Assembly: GCA_033398695.1 (NCBI GenBank)
Contig: CM065809.1
Coordinates: forward strand, 84,239,644 to 84,303,643
Reading direction: 5' to 3'
From: Orobanche coerulescens
Lineage: Eukaryota; Streptophyta; Magnoliopsida; Lamiales; Orobanchaceae
DNA: 64,000 bases
The notes beneath the pieces were generated by a model. It did no database searches and was not told the origin of the DNA. It saw only the letters and a program-made list of their open reading frames with translations. Within the stretch, counting starts at the first letter, position 1. Each line of letters begins with the position of its first letter. A program made the translations under genes and the position numbers. Shown here one piece after another: positions 10,104 to 21,172 of this stretch.

Positions 10104-11900
10104 TTGATTAAAAATCTGTACGAAAAAGACATTGATTTTGGCGAAATTTTCATTACTTGTGAGAGGTCTGGAGTAGATAAGTACTATAAGAGTGATGGTT
10201 TTCTGTTTAGGGAAAATAAGTTATGCATACCTACTAGCTCTATACGTGAACTATTGTTACTCGATTCACATGGGGGAGGGTTGATGGGCCATTTTGGCAT
10301 TGATAAAACCTTGTCTGTTTTGCAAGAACATTTTTACTGGCCGGGTATGAAACGAGATGTCATTCGTATTTGTGGTCGCTGTATCGATTATAAAATGGCT
10401 AAAAGTCGAGTTCAGCCCCACGGTTTGTACACCCCACTCCCCATTCCTAATACTCCTTGGACTGATATATCGATGGATTTCGTGATGGGATTGCCTAGAA
10501 ACCAGTATGGGAGGGATTCTATATTTGTTGTGGTTGATAGGTTTTCAAAAATGGCACGTTTTATAGCTTGTCACAAAACTGATTATGCATCTCACGTGGC
10601 TAATCTTTTCTTTAGAGAGATCGTTCGTTTATATGGAATGCCTAGGACTATAGTTTATGATCGTGATGATAAGTTCCTAAGTTATTTTTGGAAAACCTTA
10701 TGGGCCAAATTAGGCACAATGCTTCTATTTTCTACCACTTGTCACCCACAAACTGATGGGCAAACCGAAGTAGTAAATAGAACTCTCTCTACATTGTTAA
10801 GAGTTATAATAAAAACAAACATTAAAACTTGGGAAGAATGTTTGCCATATGTTGAGTTTTCTTATAATCGAACAGTGCATTCTGCTTCTCAATTTTCTCC
10901 TTTTGAGATTGTTTATGGATTTAATCCTTTGACCCCACTTGATCTTGTGCCTTTGCCTGTAACTGAGAGGATTAGTACAGATGGGAAGAAGAAAGCCGAA
11001 CTAGTTAAGCAACTCCATGAGAAAGCAAGAGCTAACATTGAAAGGCGTACTAAGAAGTATGTTGAGCGCGCCAACCGAGGGAGAAAGCAAGTGGTCTTCG
11101 AACCTGGAGACTGGGTTTGGATACATATGAGGAAGGAAAGGTTTCCTGTACAAAGGAGATCGAAATTGCTACCAAGAGGAGATGGTCCTTTCATGATCTT
11201 AGAGAGGATAAATAATAATGCTTATAAACTAGACTTACCAGGAGAATACAATGTATCTGCTACTTTTAATGTTTCTGACTTGTCTTTATTTGAAGCAGGT
11301 GACCTCGCGGATCTGAGGACAGATCCTTCTCGAGAGGGAGGGGATGATACAACCACGGTTGTGCTACCAAGAGAGTTAGGAACGGTTGGAACCGTCATGG
11401 ACCCCACTGGTCCTATCACACGTACACGTGCTAGGAAGTTGAGAGAACAAATGAGTGAAATATTGAGAACGAGTGACACTAGCACCACCTCACGAAATAA
11501 ACTTAATGCACGTTTCTCACCTGTTACCTTATTATCTGTTACTGACTCTTACGAAGACAACTCGGTTCCTACTCAGGAGGTTTACTGTATGACCTTGATC
11601 AAATCTTCTCTTGAAGACCCTCACACTGAGGCTGCTTGGAGTGCACTGAATAAAGACCCTGAACCTAGAAGAATTCACGTCCAAAGAAAAGAAGAAGACA
11701 AGCTCGTCCTTAAGCTGCCCGAATTGGAAGTGGAAATCATGTCTAAGTTTAGTGACTGTGCGACGGTGGATCTACTTGAGATTCAAGAAGGCCCGACAGT
11801 TGTTCAAATCCTAAGCCCAGATATAGCTTTGCTTGTGGGCAGCCCAGATATAGCTAAAAACAGAAAGCTTGAGGGCGGACCCCAGATATTGCCTAAATAA
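10104..11900 (+). CDS. CRM-like integrase with C-terminal extension into the 3' LTR
   Basis: This 598-codon frame is the longest intact part of the element. It has the zinc-binding region (GHFGIDKT, then CGRCIDYK, where the last cysteine of the usual CxxC is tyrosine). The catalytic core follows: aspartate in SMDFVMGLP (residue 125), aspartate in VYDRDDKF (186) and glutamate in DGQTEVVNR (222), which is DD35E spacing. The C-terminal domain has FEPGDWVW. After [15 protein letters not shown] comes a tail with [15 protein letters not shown], placed like the CR motif of CRM elements. The 3' LTR starts at 11,345, so the last ~185 codons are LTR sequence. No classical chromodomain is clear. The methionine at 10,104 is internal; upstream parts are broken. 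Confidence 0.8.
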   Translation: MIKNLYEKDIDFGEIFITCERSGVDKYYKSDGFLFRENKLCIPTSSIRELLLLDSHGGGLMGHFGIDKTLSVLQEHFYWPGMKRDVIRICGRCIDYKMAKSRVQPHGLYTPLPIPNTPWTDISMDFVMGLPRNQYGRDSIFVVVDRFSKMARFIACHKTDYASHVANLFFREIVRLYGMPRTIVYDRDDKFLSYFWKTLWAKLGTMLLFSTTCHPQTDGQTEVVNRTLSTLLRVIIKTNIKTWEECLPYVEFSYNRTVHSASQFSPFEIVYGFNPLTPLDLVPLPVTERISTDGKKKAELVKQLHEKARANIERRTKKYVERANRGRKQVVFEPGDWVWIHMRKERFPVQRRSKLLPRGDGPFMILERINNNAYKLDLPGEYNVSATFNVSDLSLFEAGDLADLRTDPSREGGDDTTTVVLPRELGTVGTVMDPTGPITRTRARKLREQMSEILRTSDTSTTSRNKLNARFSPVTLLSVTDSYEDNSVPTQEVYCMTLIKSSLEDPHTEAAWSALNKDPEPRRIHVQRKEEDKLVLKLPELEVEIMSKFSDCATVDLLEIQEGPTVVQILSPDIALLVGSPDIAKNRKLEGGPQILPK

Positions 11901-12935
11901 TGGCATGAGGGCATCTTTGTCGTATTTCCTGAAAATGAGAGTTAAATCATAAAACTCGAAAAGAGAAATACTCTATAAAAAGGATGAACAACCGAAGGTC
12001 GACTTGATGATTAAGGAAAATCCATCCTAGCTTGGAAATTAGACTTAGGCGTGAGGAAGCTTCAAGGAAGGTGTGATGTTTGGTGTTGTCCTGGAAAAAG
12101 GACTTTAGCATGTGGGAGCTTCAAAATGAACGTGATGATTGTGAAGCCCAAGACCTTTTCAAGACTTCTTTATTTAATATGTCAGGATAGTTAATGTTAG
12201 TTTATTTTCTTTTAATCTAGCCACATGTGTAACCGCCCTGCATTATCTTAGAAATAGGGACACTCTTGATTTTATTTCCTTAGTTTAATATGTCAGGGAT
12301 AATATAGTTTGTTGTGTATACTCCTATAAAAGGAGTCTTTAGGTAATGAAAACACACATCACCTTTGAAATGAAAAAGATATTTCGGCCTTGTGCTAGAA
12401 TTAAGAGCTGTTGCTCGAATTTTCCTGAGTATTATTCTTATAATTATCACTTCTACATTCTTGCAATTTTAGTTCATAAAATTGTTAAGTCTTAATCACA
12501 AAAACTTGAGTTCTTATAATAATTCCAAACGTTTCTTTAGAACATGATTCTAAGGGGATTATAGTGATTAATTTTAAGGGTTTGAAGTGCCCTCGTCATT
12601 TTCGTTATCCAGTTTTGCTGTATCAAAGTATTGCTGTACCGAAGTGTAGGCCATTATTGCTGTAACGAAATACTGTCAAAATATTGTTGTACCGACTTGC
12701 GATCGACTCTCGCTGAATCGAAGTGCAATCGATTCTGTCTGTATCAAAGTGTTGTCCGAGCATTGCTGTATCGAAGTGCTGTATCGAAGTGCTGCTGTAC
12801 CGAAGTGTTGTCTGCTATTGTTATTTGCTGTTTGCTGTTCGTTTCTTTACTCCAGAGACCCTACTTCCGCTTCGTTCAACCACGATTCACAACAGTCCCT
12901 GTATTGGTATCACTGTTGGGTATCATTTGGTATCA
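11345..12935 (+). repeat. 3' LTR of the CRM-like element
   Basis: Begins TGATACAACC inside the integrase reading frame and ends TTTGGTATCA at the target duplication. TATA box TATAAAAG at 12,325. The coding part remains open to the stop at 11,898-11,900, unlike the 5' LTR copy. Confidence 0.88.
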
Positions 12936-12940
12936 TATCG
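12936..12940. other. Target site duplication TATCG, right copy
   Basis: Matches 4,974-4,978. The interrupted host LTR resumes at 12,941. Confidence 0.88.
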
Positions 12941-14669
12941 ATTCGTTGTTTTGGACGAGTTCTTGCTCGTATGATCGTTGATTTATTAATTATATGATGT
13001 TAGGGTCGAGTTTCTTGCGAAGAAACCATGTTGAACCCTTCCGTTCGTTATCGTATTCCTTTTCGATAGCATCGGGCATTCCGAAACTTCCCGGTTGAGC
13101 CATGTTCGTCGGAATACTTGCGTGCCGATTTCGAGGCAAGTACCTTGTCCATATAATTCTTGTTTTATGGATACGATAATTAGTGATCATCTAAATGTGG
13201 TTGTTTGGTTGTTTGAATTGAACTTTCAAAAGATTCGGTTTAGCCTTGTTAAAGGCTTGTTTTCAAAATGCGTGTGTTTTGTGAATGATGTGGTTTGTGA
13301 ATGACTATGTGAATTCTATGGATATGTTTGGTGCTTATGTTGCACTTGATATTGCGTGTGGACGTATATGGTTTCATTTCGGTGCGTTGTGGTTTGACGT
13401 GGTGTTTTGCTAAGTGTTTGATGCCTCTGGGTGAATTGTTTGAATATATGTGTTGTATTTTGCTGTGTGTGAATGTGTGGATGTGGGCGGGGCCTACGGT
13501 GGCACATGGCATGCGATCATGTGTCCAGGATGCAACAAACGATTGATCCAATCGTGAGAGCCTAATAAAAACTACGGTGACACATGGCATGCGATCATGT
13601 GGTCAGGATGCAACAAGTGATTGATCCAACCGTGAGCGCCAAAGATAATCTACGGTGGCACATGGCATGCGATCATGTGGCCAGGATGTAACAAGTGATT
13701 GATCCAACCGTGAGATGTTGTGACTTTTGTTTCGCTAGCCAGCTCGGGAGGATCATTCGAGGCATCGAGTGGGATTCGTGGCTTCATCCCGATCCTAGGC
13801 GACGTGTGTGCGTGATTCGTTTAATGATTGTGTCCAGCTCGAGAGGGTCCTTAGAGGCCTCAAGTGGGATTTGTGGCTTCGTCCCGGTCCTAGGCGATGC
13901 TTGTGCATGATTACTTTGTGTTGATTTTATGTCCGTCGAAGACACATGATATGGGTTCTGACCCTATGAACTGTTAGTGGTTTTCTATTTGCGAAAACAA
14001 AACAGTTAGGCTGTGACCCCTGTTGATTTTGGAAAGAGAAGGATTCGATAATCCTAAATGGTTTACGTTGAAAACTCCCTAGGGCATTTTAAAAAAAGGT
14101 TTTATAAATTATCCTCTCGATTTGCGATCTTTCGGTTTTGGAATGTTTTACCCAAACTCTTGCCTCGGGAAGTACTTTTCGTTATGTTTGGATCTTTGAG
14201 GATTCCTGATTATTGTTTTCTTTGGAACTTGAATTATATGGCTCGTATTTGCACTTGTACTTGCACTAGCAAAATAGTGGAATTTTGCTAACCACTGAGT
14301 AATCGGGGGATGGATGTCTGTATTGCATTCAGGTTTCAGGGAGCGTGGCACAGGGTCGGCATGAAGGATGATGAAAGATGATAGATACTAATCACATGTG
14401 GAACCGTACGTTGTGTATTGGTTCAGTTGTACTTTATTTTCCGCTGCAGTATTTTTCCCATGGTACCGGAGTTTGTTGTATTTTGACCCCTGCATGGGCA
14501 AGTATTGTAATCGAGTTGTATGTTTTTATTGAAAGGCCAAATCGATCTACTAAGTCTTTTTAGCCTTAAAGGCATTGTCGAGTTGTTCGTTTATTGTTAC
14601 CAGTCTGGTAGATCCTTGAGGAAAGGTTCTACGACGTGTAATATCCGTGAGCGGATTGGGGGTGTTACA
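12941..14669 (+). mobile_element. 3' LTR of the pol-less element, right part
   Basis: Continues the LTR cut at 4,978 and aligns from 13,270 with window position 1 onwards. It ends in GGGGGTGTTACA. AATTA at 14,670-14,674 is the expected place of the target duplication, but its partner lies outside the window. The three hairpin repeats recur at about 13,497-13,722. Confidence 0.88.
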
Positions 14670-15051
14670 AATTAGGAATCACACCCAAATCCTTTAGGAA
14701 GTACTTGAGACATACCGCCTCTTTAGCTGCTTCTGAGGATGCTACATACTCGGCTTCCATGGTAGAGTCTGCTATGCATTTCTGCTTCACACTCCTCCAA
14801 CTGATGGCTCCACCTCGCAAAGTGAAAACATATCCGGAAGTTGATTTCGACTTGTTTTTGTCCGCACTGAAATCTGAGTCAGTGTAACCCAAAGGACAAA
14901 GTGTATTTGATTGATATACAAGCATATTCTCCCTAGTCCTTCTCAAGTACTTGAGTATATGCTTGACAGCAATCCAATGTCCCGGTCTTGGGTTCGACTG
15001 ATATCTCGCCACCATGCCTACAGCATGATAGATATCAGGCCTAGTGCAAAG
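14670..15051 (-). pseudogene. Ty1/copia RNase H, C-terminal part
   Basis: On the minus strand, from the junction at 15,051 down to the inserted LTR at 14,669, the translation has the hallmarks of a copia RT end and RNase H: LCTRPDIYHAVGMVARYQSN, GYTDSDFSADKNKSKSTSGY, GGAISWRSVKQKCIADSTME and AEYVASSEAAKEAVCLKYF. The RNase H acidic residues (D in TDSDFS, E in STMEAEY) are present. It is the direct continuation of the RT fragment ending at 25,492. The two were separated by the Tat-like insertion. The far end is cut by the pol-less element and continues, if at all, left of the window. Confidence 0.88.
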
Positions 15052-15056
15052 CATAG
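15052..15056. other. Target site duplication CATAG, left copy
   Basis: CATAG here and at 25,487-25,491 flanks the Tat-like element. Removing one copy with the element restores continuity of the copia reading. Confidence 0.88.
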
Positions 15057-16178
15057 TATTTTTACCCAAAATATTATCCGGAGATGAATATTGCTGGAGT
15101 GGTCGAGTGACAAACAAATGCGAGAGCACTTCCATGGAAAAGTAAATAACACAAGATTTGCCGGGGTTGTTAGTCCCGGGCTTGAATGCTCTCGCGAGAT
15201 ATTATTAATACAAATACTTTGGAGTACAAATATTAATGTTAGAGTACAATTACAATGAGTGTAAAGACCCTAGTTATCTTAGCTATTGAGCGTGAAGATT
15301 GCCGGAAGAACCAGATATGATGCTCTATGAGTTCTTGTAACAACTATGGTATGCTGTGACGACTGTGAGAAATCGACGGTCTCTCACATTGTGTATTAGC
15401 TAGAAGTCCGAGCTCCAAGGCTTGCAAGTCTCTTTGAATCTGTGCTGCAGGGATTTCTTGCCTCTGCCGACCATCTACGGGTTGAGAGGTGCTGAGAGAG
15501 AAATCCTGAGATAGATTCAAGTGAGGAAGCCGAGAGCCTGAAAGTGTGTATATTTGTATGTATTTTTCTCTGAACGGGTTTCGGAATTCAGTGGGGAACC
15601 GAGAGGAACCTTTTTCCAGTTGCTGGAAGTTCTCTATGTATAGCACTAGGAGCTGCTGGGCGATCGCCTCTGCTGTGTTATAATAAGCGGGCAATCGTCT
15701 TTAGCACATGGGTTAGTCTCCTTAAGGTCCACATGAGTTGATGGCTTCCAGAAGTGTGAATCAATGAGAGGCCAACATGCATCTGAGTCGCTGTCATGGG
15801 AGGCCCCACTTAGGACCTTTCAACGGGTCTGTCGGTAGGTGAGGCTGGCCTTGTCATTGACAGCTGTTGATGGTCAACGATCCATGTTCCGCGGCACCTT
15901 TCGTGGATCTGCACGTGGGTGCTTGCTTCGAGATCCAGTCTTCGTAGACTTTGACGGATGATGGCCTTGTTCGTGGCACAGGTCGGTCGTCCTTGGTCGG
16001 GCACTAGGGTCGATCGCTAGGTGGCAAAAGGCGATCGCCTCGGGAGTCGATCGCTAGATACTCGACGATTGACTGTTATCTTCGTTTAGACAAGTTCGCC
16101 GTGGCTCGTTTGGTTGTGTACTCGGTCGCTCGTCCTTGTTATCGATCGCCGTCGAGGCGTATAAATCGCCGCACAACA
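15057..16178 (-). repeat. 3' LTR of the Tat-like element
   Basis: On the minus strand it starts TGTTGTGCGGCG at 16,178 and ends at 15,057. Its last bases have drifted (TATTTTTACCC on the plus strand against TGTTGTTACCC in the other LTR). The TATA element seen in the 5' LTR is changed here to CTATACATAG near 15,635. Confidence 0.85.
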
Positions 16179-16190
16179 ATTGCCCCCCAG
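16179..16190 (-). other. Polypurine tract of the Tat-like element
   Basis: Minus-strand CTGGGGGGCAAT lies directly upstream of the 3' LTR start TGTTGTGCGG. This confirms minus orientation. Confidence 0.8.
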
Positions 16191-16539
16191 CTCGCTCCGA
16201 TGTTGGAAACATGGGGTGAGGTGGTTCTACTGGCGATCACTTAACTTTGAAGAGTGAGTCTGCATTTTGCGGAACTGGCGATCATCTTTGAGCGGAATGA
16301 CTTTGAATATAGACGACGTGGTTGGTTGCTGAAATGAGCGGGAAATGATAGCGGTCGTGGAAAAGTGTCTGGGGCACGTGTCGGGTTCCTGTTGGGGAAG
16401 ACCGATGGTTAGTTATGACTCCTCGCCTGGCGTGTCCTTGAAACGGTGCGTACGCGGGTTTCAAGGGAGCATTGATTGCCACGGTTGCACTTCGGCCCCT
16501 GAGATTCTCCTTAATTACATGGAAGTCCCTGCCTTCTCC

Positions 16540-16547
16540 TATAAAAG
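16540..16547 (+). promoter_or_regulatory. TATA box for the antisense gene
   Basis: TATAAAAG in TCTCCTATAAAAGGGAGCC lies about 158 bp before the start codon at 16,698 on the plus strand, opposite to the element's own transcription. It is a good plant TATA box and suggests that the antisense gene has its own promoter. Confidence 0.6.
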
Positions 16548-16697
16548 GGAGCCGGGATACAGTGTTTAAGAACCTTATGCGATTTTTCCAGAGAAGAAGA
16601 ATATTGCTGAAGAATTTTCTGAAGCTTTGACTGTCGATCGTCGATCGATTCAACCCTCGGTAAGAAACACTCCTTATCTCCTCTTCTCTTCTCGAAA

Positions 16698-18624
16698 ATG
16701 TCTGGAGTATCTTCATCGACCGGAATGGACACCACCTCAGCCACCGGAACTTTGGCTGCTCGGAGAGGATTCTCCGCCGAATTCCATTTGGAGAAGGCCA
16801 CCGAGGCTATCCGTGCCGGTATTGATCCCGCGGAAGTCGAGGCACTATTCAATGAAGCCGACACCACCAGGGATGCGGAGGTTGAGCAAAGATGCTCGCA
16901 GATGGAGAAGGATTTGGCAGTGCGGGCGTACTGGGAGCAGCATAATGCTTTCGGTCAGACCTATTTGGCCTTCGCTGAAATCATGGAGAGGTTGGCCGGT
17001 CTGTCTCCTAAATTCGATTACCGGGAGTACTCGATCGCTCATCCCTACCAATCTACTAAACGGTCGCTGTTTCGGGCTGCGCAGCGATCTCCATGGTCCC
17101 TCGGCCAGATAAGGAGCTCGGCGACCAGGAAGGACCTGGCCGTTTGGAGGGCGAGGTATCATATCCCCTCAGATGTGGATCTTTTTGCGCCGGCCGAGAA
17201 CGAACGAGCCGACCAACCTACGGAGGGTATGGTCACCGTTAATGAGGCAATCATGGAGGTTGGGCTGCGGTTCCCTCTGTCTTTTGCTGTCTCCCATTTG
17301 CTGGTCGCTTGGAACGTGGCGCCGCTTCAGCTCACGCCGAATGCCTGGCTCCAAATCGTCTGTGCCCTTACCTTGTTCGGCGGTCACCGGTTGTACCGCC
17401 TTACTTCGCCATTGGAGATGAACCACTTGTTCAAGCTTACGGCTCAGAAGGGGTCGGTCGGAGGCTATCATATCCAAGGCCGCTCCGGTCGGGTGATCCT
17501 AGGAGTCCCGAACAAGGTGCGGGGCAATCCGGCGAAGTGGTTCTAGGTCGCTGGTGCCTGGAAGGCCTCAGCGAGTGATAATCCTATGGGCGAGCTAGAC
17601 ATTCCCACAAGCTTTCGGGAGAGAAATCCGAGTAAGGGTTTTGACTCTCCCTTTGTTTGGATGTGTTCTGAACTAATCTAATTTGGCTTTCTTTTTGCAG
17701 GTTTCCATATTCCAGCGGTCGACGAGCTACCTTTCGATTTTATGGTAGTCTGGGAGTGGATACGAAGTCTGCCGGACGACGACTTAGACGCTCGCCAGAT
17801 TAACAAAGAGAGTCGTTGGCTGTCTGCTCGGCTGTTCCGTTTCCCACAATATCTCTTGGTCCCAGGTATGAATTTCTTCGATCTCCATTTGCTTGGCGAT
17901 CGTCCTGCTTGGAGAATGTGTCTAACCGTTGTTCACTTGTTTCTTATTGCAGAGGTCCGCTCGGAAAGAGAACTTCGAGTTCGCCGACAGGATTGTGGCT
18001 ATGGAGAAGGACTCCTTGGATGCAGCTAAACAGGTGAGTTAGGGTCTTGAGCTGATGAGAGAGAATTATGAGTGAGCCCGGGCGATGGTAGACCGATTTC
18101 GGGACCAGATGACAGAAGCCCGTCGGTCGGACGCGGCCGCTCAGAAGGAGGCCGATCAGCTGAAGGAGACTGTCCCTCGACTGACTAGCGAGATGGCGTC
18201 GTCGAGGGGAGAGATGGCTGCTAAGGAGACCGAGCTCCAAGGTGCGCAACAGGCGGTTGCGGAGTTGAAAGGGAAGTTGGAGGCGACCGAGGCCGATCCC
18301 TTTCTCAACTTGGAGTTCGTTAGCGAGTTTACCTATTACATGGCATTCGCTGACTCGCTCCGTGCTGCAAAGAAGGGAGGGCTGGAGGTTGGCCCTCTTG
18401 CTGAAAGCTTCAAGGCATACGTGCTGGAGCACCCTCTTCATCCTGCCTTCCCTGTGCCGATCTTGGATCTCCCGGAAATCGGCATGGACCTGAGCTGGTA
18501 CCCGACTCCCGAAAATCTTGTTCATCCGAATGCCCCGGAGGACAGGGAGGAAGCTCCAGAAGCTGGTGAAGGGTCGCGGGCCGATCCAGTGGTTGAAGGC
18601 GAAGGTCAGACTGGGACATCCTGA
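16698..18624 (+). CDS. Antisense gene of the Tat-like element (plant transposon-protein-like), with introns and mutations
   Basis: Exon 1 starts with ATG at 16,698 and is open for 282 codons. It has a variable N-terminus, then a conserved-looking core (FDYREYSIAHPYQSTKRSLF, LRFPLSFAVSHLLVAWNVAP, LQLTPNAWLQIVCAL) of the kind labelled putative plant transposon protein in plant genomes. A TAG at 17,544 interrupts it, but the same frame stays open to a splice donor at 17,632. Intron 1 is 17,632-17,700 (GTAAGG to TTTTTGCAG); the frame crosses it open. Intron 2 is about 17,866-17,952 (GTATG to TTATTGCAG), but the phase there does not fit, so that junction is uncertain or shifted. The last exon encodes a long coiled coil and a proline/acid-rich tail ending at 18,624, with two in-frame stops near 18,038 and 18,072. 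Function unknown; the coiled coil suggests self-association. Confidence 0.6.
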
Positions 18625-18780
18625 GAGTCTGTCCTTTTTTTATTAGCTTTTGCCTTGTAATTTTGTAGCTTTGTTGTAGTACTTAGGCCTTCGGGCGACC
18701 GTGTATGTACTCTGATACTTCAAGTAATGAAATGAATGTTTGTTTCTTCGATTTATTACTTGAATGATTGCTCTTCTGAG
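18625..18780 (+). other. 3' end region of the antisense gene
   Basis: After the stop at 18,622-18,624 a T-rich stretch contains TTGTAATTTTGTAG and AATGAAATGAATG near 18,725, usable as plant polyadenylation signals. It is duplicated at 21,173-21,330. Minus-strand ORFs over this stretch (18,643-18,981) appear in both copies only because of the duplication. Confidence 0.4.
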
Positions 18781-19189
18781 TCTTTTCATGACTTTGTACA
18801 AATGTGTGAGGAGAGATTGTTGCGTGTATAGCTCCAAGTGAATTGATAAACTCATATAGATAACTTTTACAACAAATTCGATCGCTGCACAAACATCTGA
18901 AAAATGCCGATCTCCGTATGTAATTGAATAGGGACGATCGTCGTATATATGGCTCCGCTCTTCCCCCTTGTTTTTGTTCACTTAGTGAAAGTAAGGGGAC
19001 GAAAATAAATCATTGAGTGAGCGGTCTTCAATTTTGCAGATTCCTCGAGGAAGGCCGTCCATCTCGGTCTTGAGGAACCATGCACGATCGCGGATTTCGA
19101 TGGACTAACCTCCACGACCGTGTCTTGTATGCGACCAACATTCCGTATGATGGCTAAGTTCTCGCAACTCACTTAATTGTTAGGGTCCT

Positions 19190-19990
19190 CCGTAGGCGGC
19201 GCCTCGCCTCGTATTTAAACGAAGGGCGTGCGGTCTTGGTCTGGAGGATTCCTTGCACGGGGCATCGTCATATTAATCGACTCCACGTCCGCGGCTTGTT
19301 AGCACTTTTCTACCTCGGGCAACCATGATGATGGAAACTCTCGACGGTATACGTTGTGACGGGGGGAGGGACGTGTCGCATTATCCGAGAAGGACCGACC
19401 ACGTTAAGTGATGGACCTTTGAGGGCGGGCAAATGTGTCCACAGATCTGTTTTGGAGGGCCCTCAGACTACGCCGACATCGTATTTAAACGAAGGGCGGG
19501 CGATCGTGGCCCAAAGGGACCTTGCACGGGCACATAGAACGGTTCCATCGTCCTCCACGACCATGTCGACACTCTTCTACTTGGGACCATCAATCCAGAT
19601 GACGATCCTCGACGGTATACGTTGTGTAAGGGGAGGAGATCGCCTGCCTAGGTTCTTCATGTTGATGACGAACTTTAGAGGGCGAGCGAGTAATCCTCTG
19701 ATTTGTCTTTGGAGAGTCCTCAGGCTATGCCCGCCTCGTATTTAAATGAAGGGTGAGCGATCGAGGCCCATAGGAACCTTGCATGGACGGATCGTCGGTT
19801 TCATCGATTTTCGTGACCATGGCAGCACTTTTCTACCTCGGACCATCATGTCAGATGATGATCCTTGACGGTATACGTTGTGCTAGGGGAGGCGATCGCT
19901 GCCTAGGTCCATCATGTTGATGACGAACTTTAGAGGGCGAGCGAGTCATCCTATTTTTCGAGGTGTTTGCTCAGGCAGTAGCCTTCGGTT
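19190..19990. repeat. ~265-bp tandem repeats, copy A
   Basis: Three imperfect units share TCGTATTTAAACGAAGGGCG (starting near 19,208, 19,479 and 19,736) and GACGGTATACGTTGTG (19,343, 19,611 and 19,867), spaced about 255-270 bp. They contain no sustained coding frame and occupy the place where pol would be. Confidence 0.8.
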
Positions 19991-20136
19991 AGACAAGGCG
20001 GGAATCGGGGAGAGACTTCCGAAGCTTCCTCCTATTGATTGAAGTATATGGATTCGGTCGCCGAGGTTGATCGAGGGGTCGGCTCGTATGAGCTTTCCGG
20101 CCTGTTCGGGTTCGACTCTGGCGACCGTATCAAGAG

Positions 20137-20460
20137 ATTGATGGGGCTCCGGCTAAGCTAATAAGCTGTCCAACTTGCCCTCCTCGAACAATCTCCAGAG
20201 TTGTCTGAGGAGGTCGCGGCATTGGTTGGTGCTGTGGCCGGGACTCTTATGGTAGGCATAATATTGATTGTGGTCCAAATGACCGTGGTCCCTTATAGCC
20301 TTCGGCTTGTTTAGCACTTCACGCCCCTTGATGGCGTAAAAGATGTGGGTCGGAGTTCGGTTAAACTTGTGGAGGAGGTGGGCTTCTACATCCTCGAAGG
20401 CCTTGAGATCGCCGGGTGTCTTGGCGACCGCCTTCTTGGTTTTGGCGATCGTCGTCTTTC
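20137..20460 (-). pseudogene. Tat-like gag 3' end, stray copy A
   Basis: On the minus strand this segment repeats the end of gag (compare 22,690-23,007), including the YCAYHKSPGHSTNQC-type zinc-finger region. It has no gag body upstream: it was cut off by the internal duplication and sits between the repeats and the second antisense exon. Confidence 0.7.
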
Positions 20461-20491
20461 AGAGGCCATCTAACCGTTGTTCACTTGTTTC

Positions 20492-21172
20492 TTATTGTAG
20501 AGGTCTGCTCGGAAAGAGAACTTCGAGTTCGCCGATAGGATTGTGGCTATGGAGAAGGACTCCTTGGATGCAGCTAAACGGGCGAGTCAGGATCTTGAGC
20601 TGATGAGAGAGAATTATGAGCGAGCCCGGGCGACGGTCGACCGATTTCGGGACCAGATGACAGATGCCCGTCGGTCGCACGCGGCCGCTCAGAAGGAGGC
20701 CGATCAGCTGAAGAAGACTGTCGCTCGACTGACTAGCGAGCTGGCGTCGTCGAGGGGAGAGACGGCTGCTAGGGAGACCGAGCTCGAGGGTGCGCAACAG
20801 GCGGTTGCGGAGTTGAAAGGGAAGTTGGAGGCGACCGAGGCCGATCCCTTTCTCAACGTGGAGTTCGTCAGTGAGTTTACCTATTACATGGCGTTCGCTG
20901 ACTCGCTCCATGCTGCAAAAAAGGGTGGGCTGGAGGTCGGCCCTCTTGCTGAAAGCTTCAAGGCATACGTGCTGGAGCACCCTCTTCATCCTGCCTTCCC
21001 TATGCCGATCTTGAATCTCCCGGAAATCGGCATGGACCTGAGCTGGTACCTGACTCCCGAAAATCTTGTTCATCCGAATGCCCCGGAGGACAGGGAGGCA
21101 GATCCGAAAGCTGGTGAAGGGTCGCGGTCCGATCCAGTGGTTGAAGGCGAAGGTCAGACTCGGACATCCTGA
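20492..21172 (+). pseudogene. Antisense gene last exon, copy B (open)
   Basis: This exon follows the duplicated splice acceptor (TTATTGTAG, changed from TTATTGCAG). It reads without stops from SARKENFEFADRIVAMEKDS to the stop at 21,170-21,172, so copy B keeps the frame that copy A has lost at two codons. It encodes a coiled coil of ~90 residues (RARATVDRFRDQMTDARRSH, QKEADQLKKTVARLTSELAS), then a helical segment with FVSEFTYYMAFADSL, then a proline- and acid-rich tail. It has no exon 1 or promoter next to it, so translation is unlikely. Confidence 0.6.

Larger units (their letters stand above)
4979..12935 (+). mobile_element. CRM-like Ty3/gypsy chromovirus, complete but decayed
   Basis: The element has matching LTRs (4,979-6,549 and 11,345-12,935) starting TGATACAACC, a 5-bp target duplication, gag, protease, reverse transcriptase, RNase H and integrase in Ty3/gypsy order. 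The RNase H and integrase text (for example [35 protein letters not shown]) resembles centromeric CRM elements as I know them. The integrase reading frame runs about 185 codons into the 3' LTR, as described for some CRM elements. It is inactive: several stops and frameshifts break the polyprotein. Over the first ~555 bp the two LTRs differ at about a dozen sites, so insertion was fairly recent. Confidence 0.88.
17921..20460. repeat. Internal tandem duplication, copy A
   Basis: Copy A (17,921-20,460) and copy B (20,469-23,007) match almost throughout, with an offset of about 2,547 bp. Each runs from intron 2 of the antisense gene, through its last exon and the ~265-bp repeats, into the 3' part of gag. 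Eight bases (AGAGGCCA) sit at the junction. Copy A therefore holds the antisense last exon and a stray gag end. Confidence 0.88.

Noticed and set aside
16627..17112. 161-codon ORF overlapping exon 1 of the antisense gene in another frame
   Set aside because: Composition is skewed, while the 282-codon frame has conserved blocks and leads into a splice donor. It is a shadow frame.
18643..18981. 112-codon minus-strand ORF present identically at 21,191-21,529
   Set aside because: Its apparent conservation is explained by the 2.54-kb duplication. It overlaps the 3' end of the antisense gene and has no motif.
19356..19745. 129-codon plus-strand ORF repeated at 21,903-22,292
   Set aside because: It lies in the ~265-bp tandem repeats and repeats the same phrases. 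Repeats with a period near a multiple of three keep frames open by chance.
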